Source of the DNA: an uncultured Clostridium sp.
Lineage (GTDB): Bacteria > Bacillota > Clostridia > Clostridiales > Clostridiaceae
Assembly: GCA_946575275.1 (NCBI GenBank)
Contig: CAMNZV010000144.1
Span: forward strand, 1-5,077
Direction of reading: 5' to 3'
DNA length: 5,077 nt
Shown one piece after another: positions 1-5,077 of this stretch; the stretch's first letter is position 1; every line of letters begins with the position of its first letter. The position numbers and the translations under genes were made by a program. The notes under the pieces are model-generated. The model was not told where the DNA came from and ran no database searches. It saw only the letters and a list, made by a program, of their open reading frames with translations.

Positions 1-97
1 AAAACAAAGATTTATTGATAAATGGGATGGTAAACTTCCTCTTGTAAATGGATCTGAAGGAAATATGCTTGATATTTCATCAATTATGGGGGACTAA
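1..97 (+). CDS. C-terminal end of a probable SPFH/prohibitin-like protein (5' truncated)
   Basis: Reading from base 2, an open frame runs 31 codons to a TAA at 95-97, and the gene begins outside the window. The visible tail contains KWDGKLPLVNGS and ends LDISSIMGD. From memory, a W-D/N-G-x-L-P-x-V-x-G stretch followed by a short hydrophobic/acidic end is typical of the C-terminus of bacterial SPFH (prohibitin/stomatin-like) membrane-associated scaffold proteins. No SPFH domain is visible here, so the assignment rests on the tail alone. The gene lies on the same strand as the phosphoesterase downstream and is separated from it by a gap holding an inverted repeat. That this is a coding end is fairly sure; the family is tentative. 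Confidence 0.45.
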   Translation, partial: KQRFIDKWDGKLPLVNGSEGNMLDISSIMGD

Positions 98-107
98 TTT
101 CATAAAA

Positions 108-141
108 CCAGTCATATTATTAATGTAAATAATATGATTGG
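108..141. repeat. 34-base imperfect palindrome (stem-loop or operator) at the phosphoesterase start
   Basis: The left arm CCAGTCATATTATT (108-121) pairs with the right arm AATAATATGATTGG (128-141) across a 6-base loop, AATGTA. Thirteen of 14 positions are Watson-Crick, and the remaining one (G111/T138) is a G-U wobble in RNA. No T-run follows, so it does not look like a standard intrinsic terminator. It contains the ATG at 134 and the GG of the weak GGCGAG ribosome-binding candidate at 140-145. It could be a DNA operator, an RNA processing or stability hairpin, or a structure limiting translation of the phosphoesterase. The repeat itself is certain; the role is inference. Confidence 0.75.
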
Positions 142-1060
142 CGAGAATTATATGGGAAGAGATAGGTTACTTGAAGTATATATTAAATCAGATAGAATTA
201 AATTTGATGATAAAGATAAATTTGTAATCTTAAGTGATGTTCATAGAGGTGATGGTAGTAATTCTGATTCTTTAATTAGTAATAGGAATATTTATTTTGC
301 AGCATTAAGTCATTATTACAAGGAGGGTTTCACTTTAATTGAGGCTGGAGATGGTGATGAACTTTGGAAGAATAAATCTTATGTGGATATTGCATATAAT
401 TATAAAGGGATTTTTAGATTGTTAAATTTATTTAAAATGGAAAATAGGCTTCATTTAATTTATGGTAATCATGATCAAATGAAATGTTCAAAGGATTATA
501 TAAATAAACAAATTAGAAGATTTAAAAGTATTTCAAAGGATTTTGGACATGATTTTGTAAATTTAATTAAAGATACTATTATGCATGAGGGGTTAGTTTT
601 AAACTATACCCCTCTAAATAAGGATATATTGATTGCACATGGACATCAAGTGGATTTCTTTAATTATGAGTTATGTATAGTTAGTAGGTTTTTAGTTAGA
701 TATATATGGAGATTTATGAATGGAATTGCTGGATTTAAGGAACCAACAAGTCCAGCTAATAATTATAAAAAAGGTGGAGCTATTGACGAAAAACTAGAGA
801 AATGGTCAAAGGATAATAAAATTTGTTTAATATGTGGGCACACTCATAAAAGTAGATTTCCAAAGGTTGGAGAGGGTATTTATTTTAATGATGGATGTTG
901 TGTTATGCCATATTCTATAAGTACAATTGAAATAAATAATGGTATAATCGAATTAATTAGATGGTCAACTTATGTTAGGGAAGATGCAACATTATATATT
1001 GCTAGAAATGTTATTGGTGGACCTGAAAGGCTGAAAGGGTATTTAATTAATACAAGGTGA
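134..1060 (+). CDS. Calcineurin-like metallophosphoesterase, cytoplasmic, substrate unknown
   Basis: This encodes 308 residues from the ATG at 134, or 302 from the in-frame ATG at 152. All metal-binding blocks of the metallophosphoesterase superfamily are present in order: D35-V-H37, G72-D73, G111-N-H-D114, H169-G-H171 and G235-H-T-H238. A two-metal active site hydrolysing a phosphomonoester, diester or pyrophosphate is therefore expected. The overall pattern, with an AHGHQVD block, recalls LpxH-like enzymes, but a Gram-positive host would have no lipid A, so the substrate is left open. No signal peptide or clear membrane segment is seen. The start is uncertain: ATG 134 lies inside a palindrome with no Shine-Dalgarno, while ATG 152 has a weak GGCGAG six bases upstream and keeps the whole domain, so 152 may be the true start. 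The dipeptidase gene follows after 7 bases, suggesting an operon. Confidence 0.88.
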   Translation: MIGENYMGRDRLLEVYIKSDRIKFDDKDKFVILSDVHRGDGSNSDSLISNRNIYFAALSHYYKEGFTLIEAGDGDELWKNKSYVDIAYNYKGIFRLLNLFKMENRLHLIYGNHDQMKCSKDYINKQIRRFKSISKDFGHDFVNLIKDTIMHEGLVLNYTPLNKDILIAHGHQVDFFNYELCIVSRFLVRYIWRFMNGIAGFKEPTSPANNYKKGGAIDEKLEKWSKDNKICLICGHTHKSRFPKVGEGIYFNDGCCVMPYSISTIEINNGIIELIRWSTYVREDATLYIARNVIGGPERLKGYLINTR

Positions 1061-1061
1061 T
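1054..1061 (+). promoter_or_regulatory. Ribosome binding site of the M19 dipeptidase, overlapping the upstream stop
   Basis: AAGGTGAT lies six bases before the ATG at 1068 and matches the anti-Shine-Dalgarno complement well. It includes the TGA stop (1058-1060) of the phosphoesterase. Ribosomes terminating on the upstream gene would therefore sit on the downstream gene's initiation site, which favours translational coupling. Confidence 0.8.
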
Positions 1062-1067
1062 ATAGTT

Positions 1068-1994
1068 ATGAAATTTTTTGATATGCACTGTGATACGGCA
1101 AGTAGGATTTTTTATGAAAAGGCAAAGCTTTTAGAAAATGATTATAAAGTAGATATTAATAAATTAAATAAAGGTAATGCATTAGGTCAAGTATTTGCCT
1201 TTTTTATTGATATTGGGAATATAAAAGATGGCTTTAATGAATTTGTAAATATGTATAATTATTTTATGCAGGAATATAATAATAATTTAGATAAGATAAA
1301 AATTATTAAGGATTATAATGATATAATTTTTTCAAAAGATAAGATATTAGCTGTGTTATCTATTGAAGAGGGTGAGGTTCTTCAAGGTAATATTAATAAT
1401 TTGAATAAGGTTTATGATATGGGAATAAGGATAATAACCTTAACATGGAATTATAAAAATTCTATAGGATATCCAAATTACAATTATATTTATAAGGATA
1501 AGACATTAACAAATTTTGGTGTGGAATTAATTGAAAAAATGGAAACCTTAAAAGTTATTCCAGATGCATCTCATTTGTCAGATGAGGGGTTTTGGGATTT
1601 AATTAGGATATGCAAAAAGCCTTTTATAGCTAGCCATTCTAATAGTAGAATGGTAACATCTCATCCTAGGAATTTAACGGATGATATGATTAAGGCTTTA
1701 AGTAATAAGGGTGGTGTTATGGGTATTAACTATTGTCTGGAATTCTTGGGTAAAGGTCAAATTTCAACAATAGCAGATATAATTAATCATATTAAGCATA
1801 TTAAAGATATTGGAGGTATAGAGGTTATTTCCTTAGGGTCTGATTTTGATGGAATTAGTAATTTAGTGGAGATTCAGGATATTAGCGAAATGGATAAGCT
1901 TTATTATGCTTTAAAAAAAGAGGGCTTTACAGAAGGGGAAATAGAGAAGATTTTTTACAAAAATACCCTTAGGGTATTTAAGGATACTTTGTAG
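1068..1994 (+). CDS. Membrane dipeptidase family enzyme (peptidase M19), cytoplasmic
   Basis: This is a 308-residue protein, close to the usual size of bacterial M19 zinc dipeptidases. These are TIM-barrel, two-zinc enzymes that cleave dipeptides and in some members accept D-residues at the C-terminal position. The expected ligands are visible: H7-x-D9 in DMHCDT at the N-terminus, the bridging Glu in the LSIEEGE block (E101 most likely), H169 in DASHLSDEGFWDLI, H190 in ASHSNSR, and Asp in GSDFDG (D259). The segment NLTDDMIKAL followed by GGVMGIN is also characteristic. There is no signal peptide or lipobox, so unlike the mammalian renal enzyme it should be cytosolic, probably recycling dipeptides from uptake or wall turnover. 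The start is supported by a strong ribosome binding site. It is the second gene of a probable operon with the phosphoesterase. The family call is firm; the natural substrate is unknown. Confidence 0.93.
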   Translation: MKFFDMHCDTASRIFYEKAKLLENDYKVDINKLNKGNALGQVFAFFIDIGNIKDGFNEFVNMYNYFMQEYNNNLDKIKIIKDYNDIIFSKDKILAVLSIEEGEVLQGNINNLNKVYDMGIRIITLTWNYKNSIGYPNYNYIYKDKTLTNFGVELIEKMETLKVIPDASHLSDEGFWDLIRICKKPFIASHSNSRMVTSHPRNLTDDMIKALSNKGGVMGINYCLEFLGKGQISTIADIINHIKHIKDIGGIEVISLGSDFDGISNLVEIQDISEMDKLYYALKKEGFTEGEIEKIFYKNTLRVFKDTL

Positions 1995-2010
1995 ATGACA
2001 TATAGAAGTA

Positions 2011-2080
2011 TTTTAGAGAAATGTTGATGACTTTTATGCTATTATTTAAGTCGGTTTTGTCCATCAACATTTATTTAAAA
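2011..2080. repeat. Long-armed inverted repeat in the dipeptidase-reductase gap; possible terminator or structured RNA
   Basis: AAATGTTGATG (2019-2029) is perfectly complementary to CATCAACATTT (2062-2072). After one mismatch (G2018/A2073) the pairing continues outward, TTTTAGA (2011-2017) with TTTAAAA (2074-2080 read as complement), including one G-U wobble. This gives roughly 19-base arms. The 32-base interior can form a smaller hairpin, GACTT (2029-2033) with AAGTC (2048-2052). There is no uninterrupted T-run after the core stem, only ATTTATTTAAAA, so it is a poor but possible intrinsic terminator for the dipeptidase operon. Otherwise it may be a 5' leader structure for the reductase or a small degenerate repeat. 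The pairing is directly visible; the function is not. Confidence 0.7.
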
Positions 2081-2086
2081 AAGATA

Positions 2087-2093
2087 GTGAGGG
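2087..2093 (+). promoter_or_regulatory. Ribosome binding site of the SDR reductase
   Basis: GTGAGGG ends six bases before the ATG at 2100 and gives a good purine-rich Shine-Dalgarno match. It fixes the start just before the cofactor-binding fold. It lies outside the inverted repeat upstream, so that stem would not directly cover it. Confidence 0.7.
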
Positions 2094-2099
2094 TTTTTA

Positions 2100-2840
2100 A
2101 TGAATAGATTAACAGGGAAAATTGCAATTGTAACAGGTGCCTCTAGAGGAATTGGAAGAGCAATTGCAATTGCATTAGCAAAAGAAGGGGCATCTATTAT
2201 TATTAATTATTCTAAGGATGAAGAAGGTGCAACGGAAACAGAAACACAAATTAAAAATATAGGGGGAATGGCGCTAAAAATTAAAAAGGATATTTCCTCA
2301 TATAAAGAAACTTCAGAACTTGTACTTGAAACAATTAATGCCTTTGGTAAAATTGATATATTAATAAACAATGCCGGAGTTAGTAAAATAGGTTTATTTA
2401 TGGATGGGTCTAAGGATGATATAGATAAAATAATTAATACTAATCTTTTGGGAATGTTGTATTTAACAAAAAATGCAATACCCTATATGATAAATAGAGT
2501 AACATCAATTGTAAATATCTCTTCTATATGGGGAGAAGTTGGAGCTTCCTGCGAGGTTTTATATTCTACAAGCAAAGGGGCAATAAATTTATTTACAAAA
2601 TCATTAGCTAAAGAAATGGCACCATCCAAAGTTAGGGTAAATGGAATAGCTCCAGGGGTTATTGATACATCAATGAATGCATTCTTAAATACAGAGGAAA
2701 GACTAGCAATTGCAAATGATATTCCAATGGAAAGGCTTGGTTATCCAGAGGAAATAGGAAAGGTAGTTGTTTTTTTGTGTTCTGAGGAGTCAAGCTATAT
2801 TACAGGTGAAATAATAAAAGTAGATGGGGGATATATTTAA
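2100..2840 (+). CDS. SDR-family NAD(P)H reductase, FabG-like; probable elongation factor P 5-aminopentanone reductase (YmfI type)
   Basis: This 246-residue protein is a classical short-chain dehydrogenase of standard length. It has the cofactor motif TGASRGIG (12-19), NNAG (90-93), the structural/catalytic Asn in NTNLLG (N115), and the triad S142, Y155, K159. It ends SSYITGEIIKVDGGYI, as FabG proteins do. By fold it reduces a ketone with NAD(P)H, most likely NADPH. What sets it apart is the stretch SIWGEVGASCEVLYS around the active site. From memory this is shared with Bacillus subtilis YmfI, which reduces 5-aminopentanone on elongation factor P to 5-aminopentanol, and it differs from housekeeping FabG. 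No other fatty acid synthesis gene is adjacent, which also argues against core FabG. It is apparently a single-gene unit, or loosely linked to the genes upstream. The SDR call is near certain; the EF-P role is inference from motif memory, with 3-oxoacyl-ACP reductase the main alternative. Confidence 0.9.
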   Translation: MNRLTGKIAIVTGASRGIGRAIAIALAKEGASIIINYSKDEEGATETETQIKNIGGMALKIKKDISSYKETSELVLETINAFGKIDILINNAGVSKIGLFMDGSKDDIDKIINTNLLGMLYLTKNAIPYMINRVTSIVNISSIWGEVGASCEVLYSTSKGAINLFTKSLAKEMAPSKVRVNGIAPGVIDTSMNAFLNTEERLAIANDIPMERLGYPEEIGKVVVFLCSEESSYITGEIIKVDGGYI

Positions 2841-2874
2841 CCTACTCACTTATTCTAGTTCTATATCTTCTTTT
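2826..2874 (+). terminator. Weak candidate terminator at the convergent junction
   Basis: On the plus-strand transcript GGGGGATATA (2826-2835) can pair with TATATCTTCT (2862-2871), using six Watson-Crick pairs in the core, one further G-C pair and three G-U wobbles. The loop is about 26 bases, and a short T-run follows at 2871-2874. The structure spans the reductase stop and the kinase's last codons. The wobble pairs, long loop and short T-run make it marginal. It is listed because nothing better separates the two convergent genes. Confidence 0.2.
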
Positions 2875-4367
2875 GGCAGATAAAACTCAAATTTAACACC
2901 AATTGAAATGTTTTCTAAACTATAGTTAAAACCATGTAAGTCCAACAGGTTTTTCACAATAGATAAACCAAGACCAGTGCTATTGGAATTTCTATTTCTT
3001 GATTTATCAACCTTATAAAATTTATTAAATATTTGATTTAATTCATCCTCTTGAATTTGGGTTCCAGTATTAACAATTGATAAAATATATTTTTCATCTT
3101 TTTCATTAATAGAAATAATAATATTATTATCCTTTGGTGTATATTTTAAGGCGTTGGTAATTAAATTAGTTAATACTTGTTCCATTTGAAATGGGTCTGC
3201 TAATATATAAGAATAATCTGTGTTTTCTTCAAAAATAATAGTAAGACCTTTGTCACTTGCATCAAGGGAGTGTTTTTTTACAAGTTTTTTAATAAGCCTA
3301 TTAATATTAAAAATCTCAGGTTTAGGTTTAACAACACCTGCTTCAAGTTTTGAAAGCTCAAGCATATTATTAACTAGAATACCCATTTTTTTTGATTCGT
3401 CAATTATAGTTTCAAGATAAACTAAAGCGTCATTTCCGCTAACTATACCATCTTTAATACCTTCTGCATATCCTTCAATAATACCAATTGGAGTTTTAAG
3501 CTCATGACTTACAGAGGCAATAAAGTCTTTTCTCATACGTTCCAAATCTCTTTCCTTTTCAATGTCAAGTTCAAGCTGTTTATTCTTGCTTTTTAAATCT
3601 TGAAGGGCAAAATCTAAGTTAGTTGATAAAAAGTTTAAGGTAGAACCTAAGTTTCCAATTTCATCATTTCTATCTTCAACACACTTACTTGAAAAGTCCA
3701 TATTAGATAATTTTTTTGCAACATTATTAATTCTAACTAAAGGCTTAGAAATAAGGTTTGAATAAATAGATGACATAATAATAGAAATAATAACAAACCC
3801 AAGTGATATATATATGTAAAATTCCGTAATAACCCCAGAAGCCTCTTCAATTTGTTCAACAGAAGAAACTGAAATAATAATAGAGTCATCTTTGCTAGAT
3901 AGAGAAAAAGAACTCATTACACCTATTTTTTTTGTGCCACTACTTTTATTATAAAAAATAGTACTAACAGCACTATTACTGCTTACCACTTCATCAATTA
4001 AATCAGAATTAGTGGAAATCTCCGTAAAGTAAGCCTTTAATGCATCAGATGCTTCATTATCCTCTTTGCTATAGGGATTAGAAAAATATTTAAGGACATA
4101 TTCCTTATCATTACTTAAGGTGAAAATACCTATTTTTGAATTTGTGCTATTTTCAAATGAAGAAATTGTACGTGCAAAATTTTCATCATTTAATTGATAA
4201 GAATAAAAGTCATCAAATCTAGAAATTTCTTTGATTAATTCATCTTGTTTTTTTTCTTCATAAAATATTTGAAAGAAAAGTACTTGAAAAAGCATTGTTA
4301 AGGACATCATTAATAATAAAATAGCTAAAGTAATAACAAATAACCTTTTAGATAAGTTATATTTCAT
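2850..4367 (-). CDS. Two-component sensor histidine kinase, membrane-bound, with extracytoplasmic sensor domain
   Basis: This 505-residue kinase reads, N to C: short cytoplasmic tail; membrane helix about 9-36; extracytoplasmic region about 37-178, which I do not recognise; second membrane helix about 183-203; HAMP linker about 204-256; coiled-coil-like charged stretch 257-280; HisKA domain with FIASVSHELKTP (phosphoacceptor H288); and an HATPase_c domain with N-box NLITNALKYT (401-410), a variant G1 region VNTGTQI (432-438), F-box IFNKFYKVDKSR (446-457) and G2 TGLGLSIV (464-471). All catalytic blocks look intact, so it should autophosphorylate and pass phosphate to the regulator encoded immediately upstream. 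Its ATG abuts the regulator's TAA with zero spacing. The signal is unknown: no ligand-domain signature, transporter or resistance gene is nearby. It has too large an external domain for the BceS type. Confidence 0.95.
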   Translation of the reverse strand: MKYNLSKRLFVITLAILLLMMSLTMLFQVLFFQIFYEEKKQDELIKEISRFDDFYSYQLNDENFARTISSFENSTNSKIGIFTLSNDKEYVLKYFSNPYSKEDNEASDALKAYFTEISTNSDLIDEVVSSNSAVSTIFYNKSSGTKKIGVMSSFSLSSKDDSIIISVSSVEQIEEASGVITEFYIYISLGFVIISIIMSSIYSNLISKPLVRINNVAKKLSNMDFSSKCVEDRNDEIGNLGSTLNFLSTNLDFALQDLKSKNKQLELDIEKERDLERMRKDFIASVSHELKTPIGIIEGYAEGIKDGIVSGNDALVYLETIIDESKKMGILVNNMLELSKLEAGVVKPKPEIFNINRLIKKLVKKHSLDASDKGLTIIFEENTDYSYILADPFQMEQVLTNLITNALKYTPKDNNIIISINEKDEKYILSIVNTGTQIQEDELNQIFNKFYKVDKSRNRNSNSTGLGLSIVKNLLDLHGFNYSLENISIGVKFEFYLPKEDIELE

Positions 4368-5039
4368 TTACTTCACCTCAAATTTATAACCGCTTCCTCT
4401 AACAGTTACAATAAAATTTGATTTGTCTAATAGTTTTTCCCTTAATCTTTTAATATTAGTATCAACAGTTCGAATATCACCATAATAATCTATACCCCAA
4501 ACATTATCTAAAATCGTATCACGACTTAAAGCAATGCCTTCGTTTTCAGTTAAATATATTAATAAATCATATTCCTTAGGAGACAGTTGTAAGATTTCAG
4601 AGTTAATTTTAACTTCTTTTGAAAGTTTATTAATTATTATACCATTATAGTCTTGAGTACTAGAATCAACTTCATCATTAGTACGTTTTAAAAGTGCTTT
4701 AACCTTTGCCATTAAAACTTTAGGACTAAAGGGTTTTGTCATGTAATCATCTGCCCCATAATCATATCCTTGAAGCTTATCTTCTTCTTCACCTTTAGCA
4801 GTTAATAAAATAACAGGTACTGTTGAAACGACGCGAATTTTATCTAGAAAGGTTAAACCATCCATAACTGGCATCATAATATCTAAAATTACTAAATCAA
4901 TTTTAGTAGTTTTAAATAAGTCTAAGGCAATTAACCCATTTTCAGCTTCTAAAACATTGTAGTCACCTTTATATAAATAATCCTTAAGTAAAAATCTAAT
5001 TCTAGTTTCATCTTCAACAACAAGAATATTTTTTTTCAA
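4368..5039 (-). CDS. OmpR/PhoB-family response regulator (receiver plus winged-helix DNA-binding domain)
   Basis: This 223-residue protein is the normal length for the family. Its receiver domain (about 3-118) has the acidic pair E9/D10, phosphoacceptor D53 in LDIMMPVMDG, T80 in LLTAKGEEE, Y99 and K102 in DDYMTKPF. After a short Ser/Asp/Gln linker, the winged-helix effector (about 130-222) shows LSPKEYDLLIYL, RDTILDNVWG, RTVDTNIKRLREKL and a final VRGSGYKFEV, all diagnostic for OmpR/PhoB transcription factors. Phosphorylation by the co-encoded kinase should promote dimerisation and DNA binding. The start codon is TTG: a strong AAGGAGG lies 8 bases upstream, the KKNILVVEDE start matches the family, and no in-frame ATG exists in the visible upstream sequence. 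It is the first gene of the two-gene operon. Its targets are not evident, though self-regulation is common in the family. Confidence 0.96.
   Translation of the reverse strand: MKKNILVVEDETRIRFLLKDYLYKGDYNVLEAENGLIALDLFKTTKIDLVILDIMMPVMDGLTFLDKIRVVSTVPVILLTAKGEEEDKLQGYDYGADDYMTKPFSPKVLMAKVKALLKRTNDEVDSSTQDYNGIIINKLSKEVKINSEILQLSPKEYDLLIYLTENEGIALSRDTILDNVWGIDYYGDIRTVDTNIKRLREKLLDKSNFIVTVRGSGYKFEVK
4373..4379 (-). promoter_or_regulatory. Ribosome binding site of the histidine kinase, inside the regulator's last codons
   Basis: On the minus strand GAGGTGA lies five bases before the kinase ATG (4367-4365) and is made from the final Glu-Val-Lys codons of the response regulator. With the stop and start directly adjacent (TAAATG), this arrangement favours coupled, balanced synthesis of the two partners. 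Confidence 0.8.
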
Positions 5040-5047
5040 TAATATCT

Positions 5048-5054
5048 CCTCCTT
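5048..5054 (-). promoter_or_regulatory. Strong ribosome binding site that fixes a TTG start for the response regulator
   Basis: On the minus strand AAGGAGG is an essentially perfect Shine-Dalgarno match, 8 bases from the TTG at 5039-5037. It decides the start, since no ATG is available. The remaining bases to the window end show no convincing -10/-35 pair, so the operon promoter probably lies beyond the window. Confidence 0.85.
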
Positions 5055-5077
5055 ATAAGAATGTAGTAACTTAATTA

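Noticed and set aside
134..1060. Calling the phosphoesterase LpxH (UDP-2,3-diacylglucosamine diphosphatase)
   Set aside because: The motif pattern is similar, but the apparent Gram-positive context makes lipid A synthesis unlikely. Superfamily-level naming is safer.
2011..2080. Integron attC site or T-box/riboswitch leader
   Set aside because: The GTTGATG...CATCAAC arms are in the wrong order for RYYYAAC...GTTRRRY attC core sites, and no T-box sequence or recognised riboswitch core is present.
2027..2107. Short 26-codon open frame in the gap before the reductase (ATG 2027 to TAG 2105-2107)
   Set aside because: It has no convincing Shine-Dalgarno, starts inside the inverted repeat arm and runs into the reductase start. 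Nothing supports translation, though a leader peptide cannot be strictly excluded.
3220..3420. 66-codon plus-strand open frame opposite the kinase gene
   Set aside because: It lies wholly antisense to the HisKA/ATPase coding region, has no ribosome binding site and no recognisable motif. It is a shadow of the kinase reading frame.
2850..5039. Assigning the two-component pair to VanRS, BceRS, PhoPR or another named system
   Set aside because: The conserved catalytic domains are generic, no diagnostic neighbour such as an ABC transporter or van genes is present, and the sensor domain is unrecognised.
1..5077. CRISPR arrays, insertion sequences, tRNA/rRNA genes, toxin-antitoxin or phage-defence systems
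   Set aside because: I saw no regularly spaced repeats, transposase motifs, cloverleaf-like sequences or defence-gene motifs. The window is almost filled by recognisable housekeeping and signalling genes.

Overview
The window is very AT-rich by eye, coding-dense, uses the standard code (TGG for Trp, TAA/TAG/TGA stops) and has strong AGGAGG/AGGTGA-type ribosome binding sites. Lys, Asn and Ile dominate the proteins and Arg is mostly AGA/AGG. Together these suggest a low-GC Gram-positive bacterium of the clostridial type (Clostridia/Firmicutes). The species cannot be named from this sequence.

Layout. (1) Bases 1-97 hold the last 31 codons of a plus-strand gene whose tail resembles bacterial SPFH/prohibitin-like proteins. 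(2) A 34-base imperfect palindrome (108-141) lies between it and the next gene. (3) A plus-strand pair follows: a cytoplasmic metallophosphoesterase (134 or 152 to 1060) and a peptidase M19 (membrane dipeptidase family) enzyme (1068-1994). They are 7 bases apart, and the second gene's ribosome binding site covers the first gene's stop. (4) The 105-base gap 1995-2099 contains a second large inverted repeat (2011-2080), possibly a terminator or RNA structure. (5) A plus-strand SDR reductase (2100-2840) looks like FabG but carries an IWG...GASCEVLYS active-site stretch that I associate with YmfI-type elongation factor P 5-aminopentanone reductases. (6) Converging on it from the minus strand, only 9 bases away, is a two-component operon: an OmpR/PhoB-type response regulator (5039 to 4368, TTG start) followed with no gap by its membrane sensor histidine kinase (4367 to 2850).

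How the parts relate. The phosphoesterase and dipeptidase are probably co-transcribed and translationally coupled, but their substrates are unknown and no shared pathway is evident. The kinase and regulator form a complete signalling pair: an extracytoplasmic sensor between two membrane helices, HAMP, phosphoacceptor His, ATPase, then receiver Asp and winged-helix DNA binding. No transporter or resistance gene in the window hints at the target. No tRNA, rRNA, CRISPR array, insertion sequence or phage gene was seen, and no intergenic stretch exceeds about 105 bases. This looks like ordinary chromosomal content. The items most worth checking are the two inverted repeats, the probable EF-P-modification role of the SDR, and the tight convergent junction.
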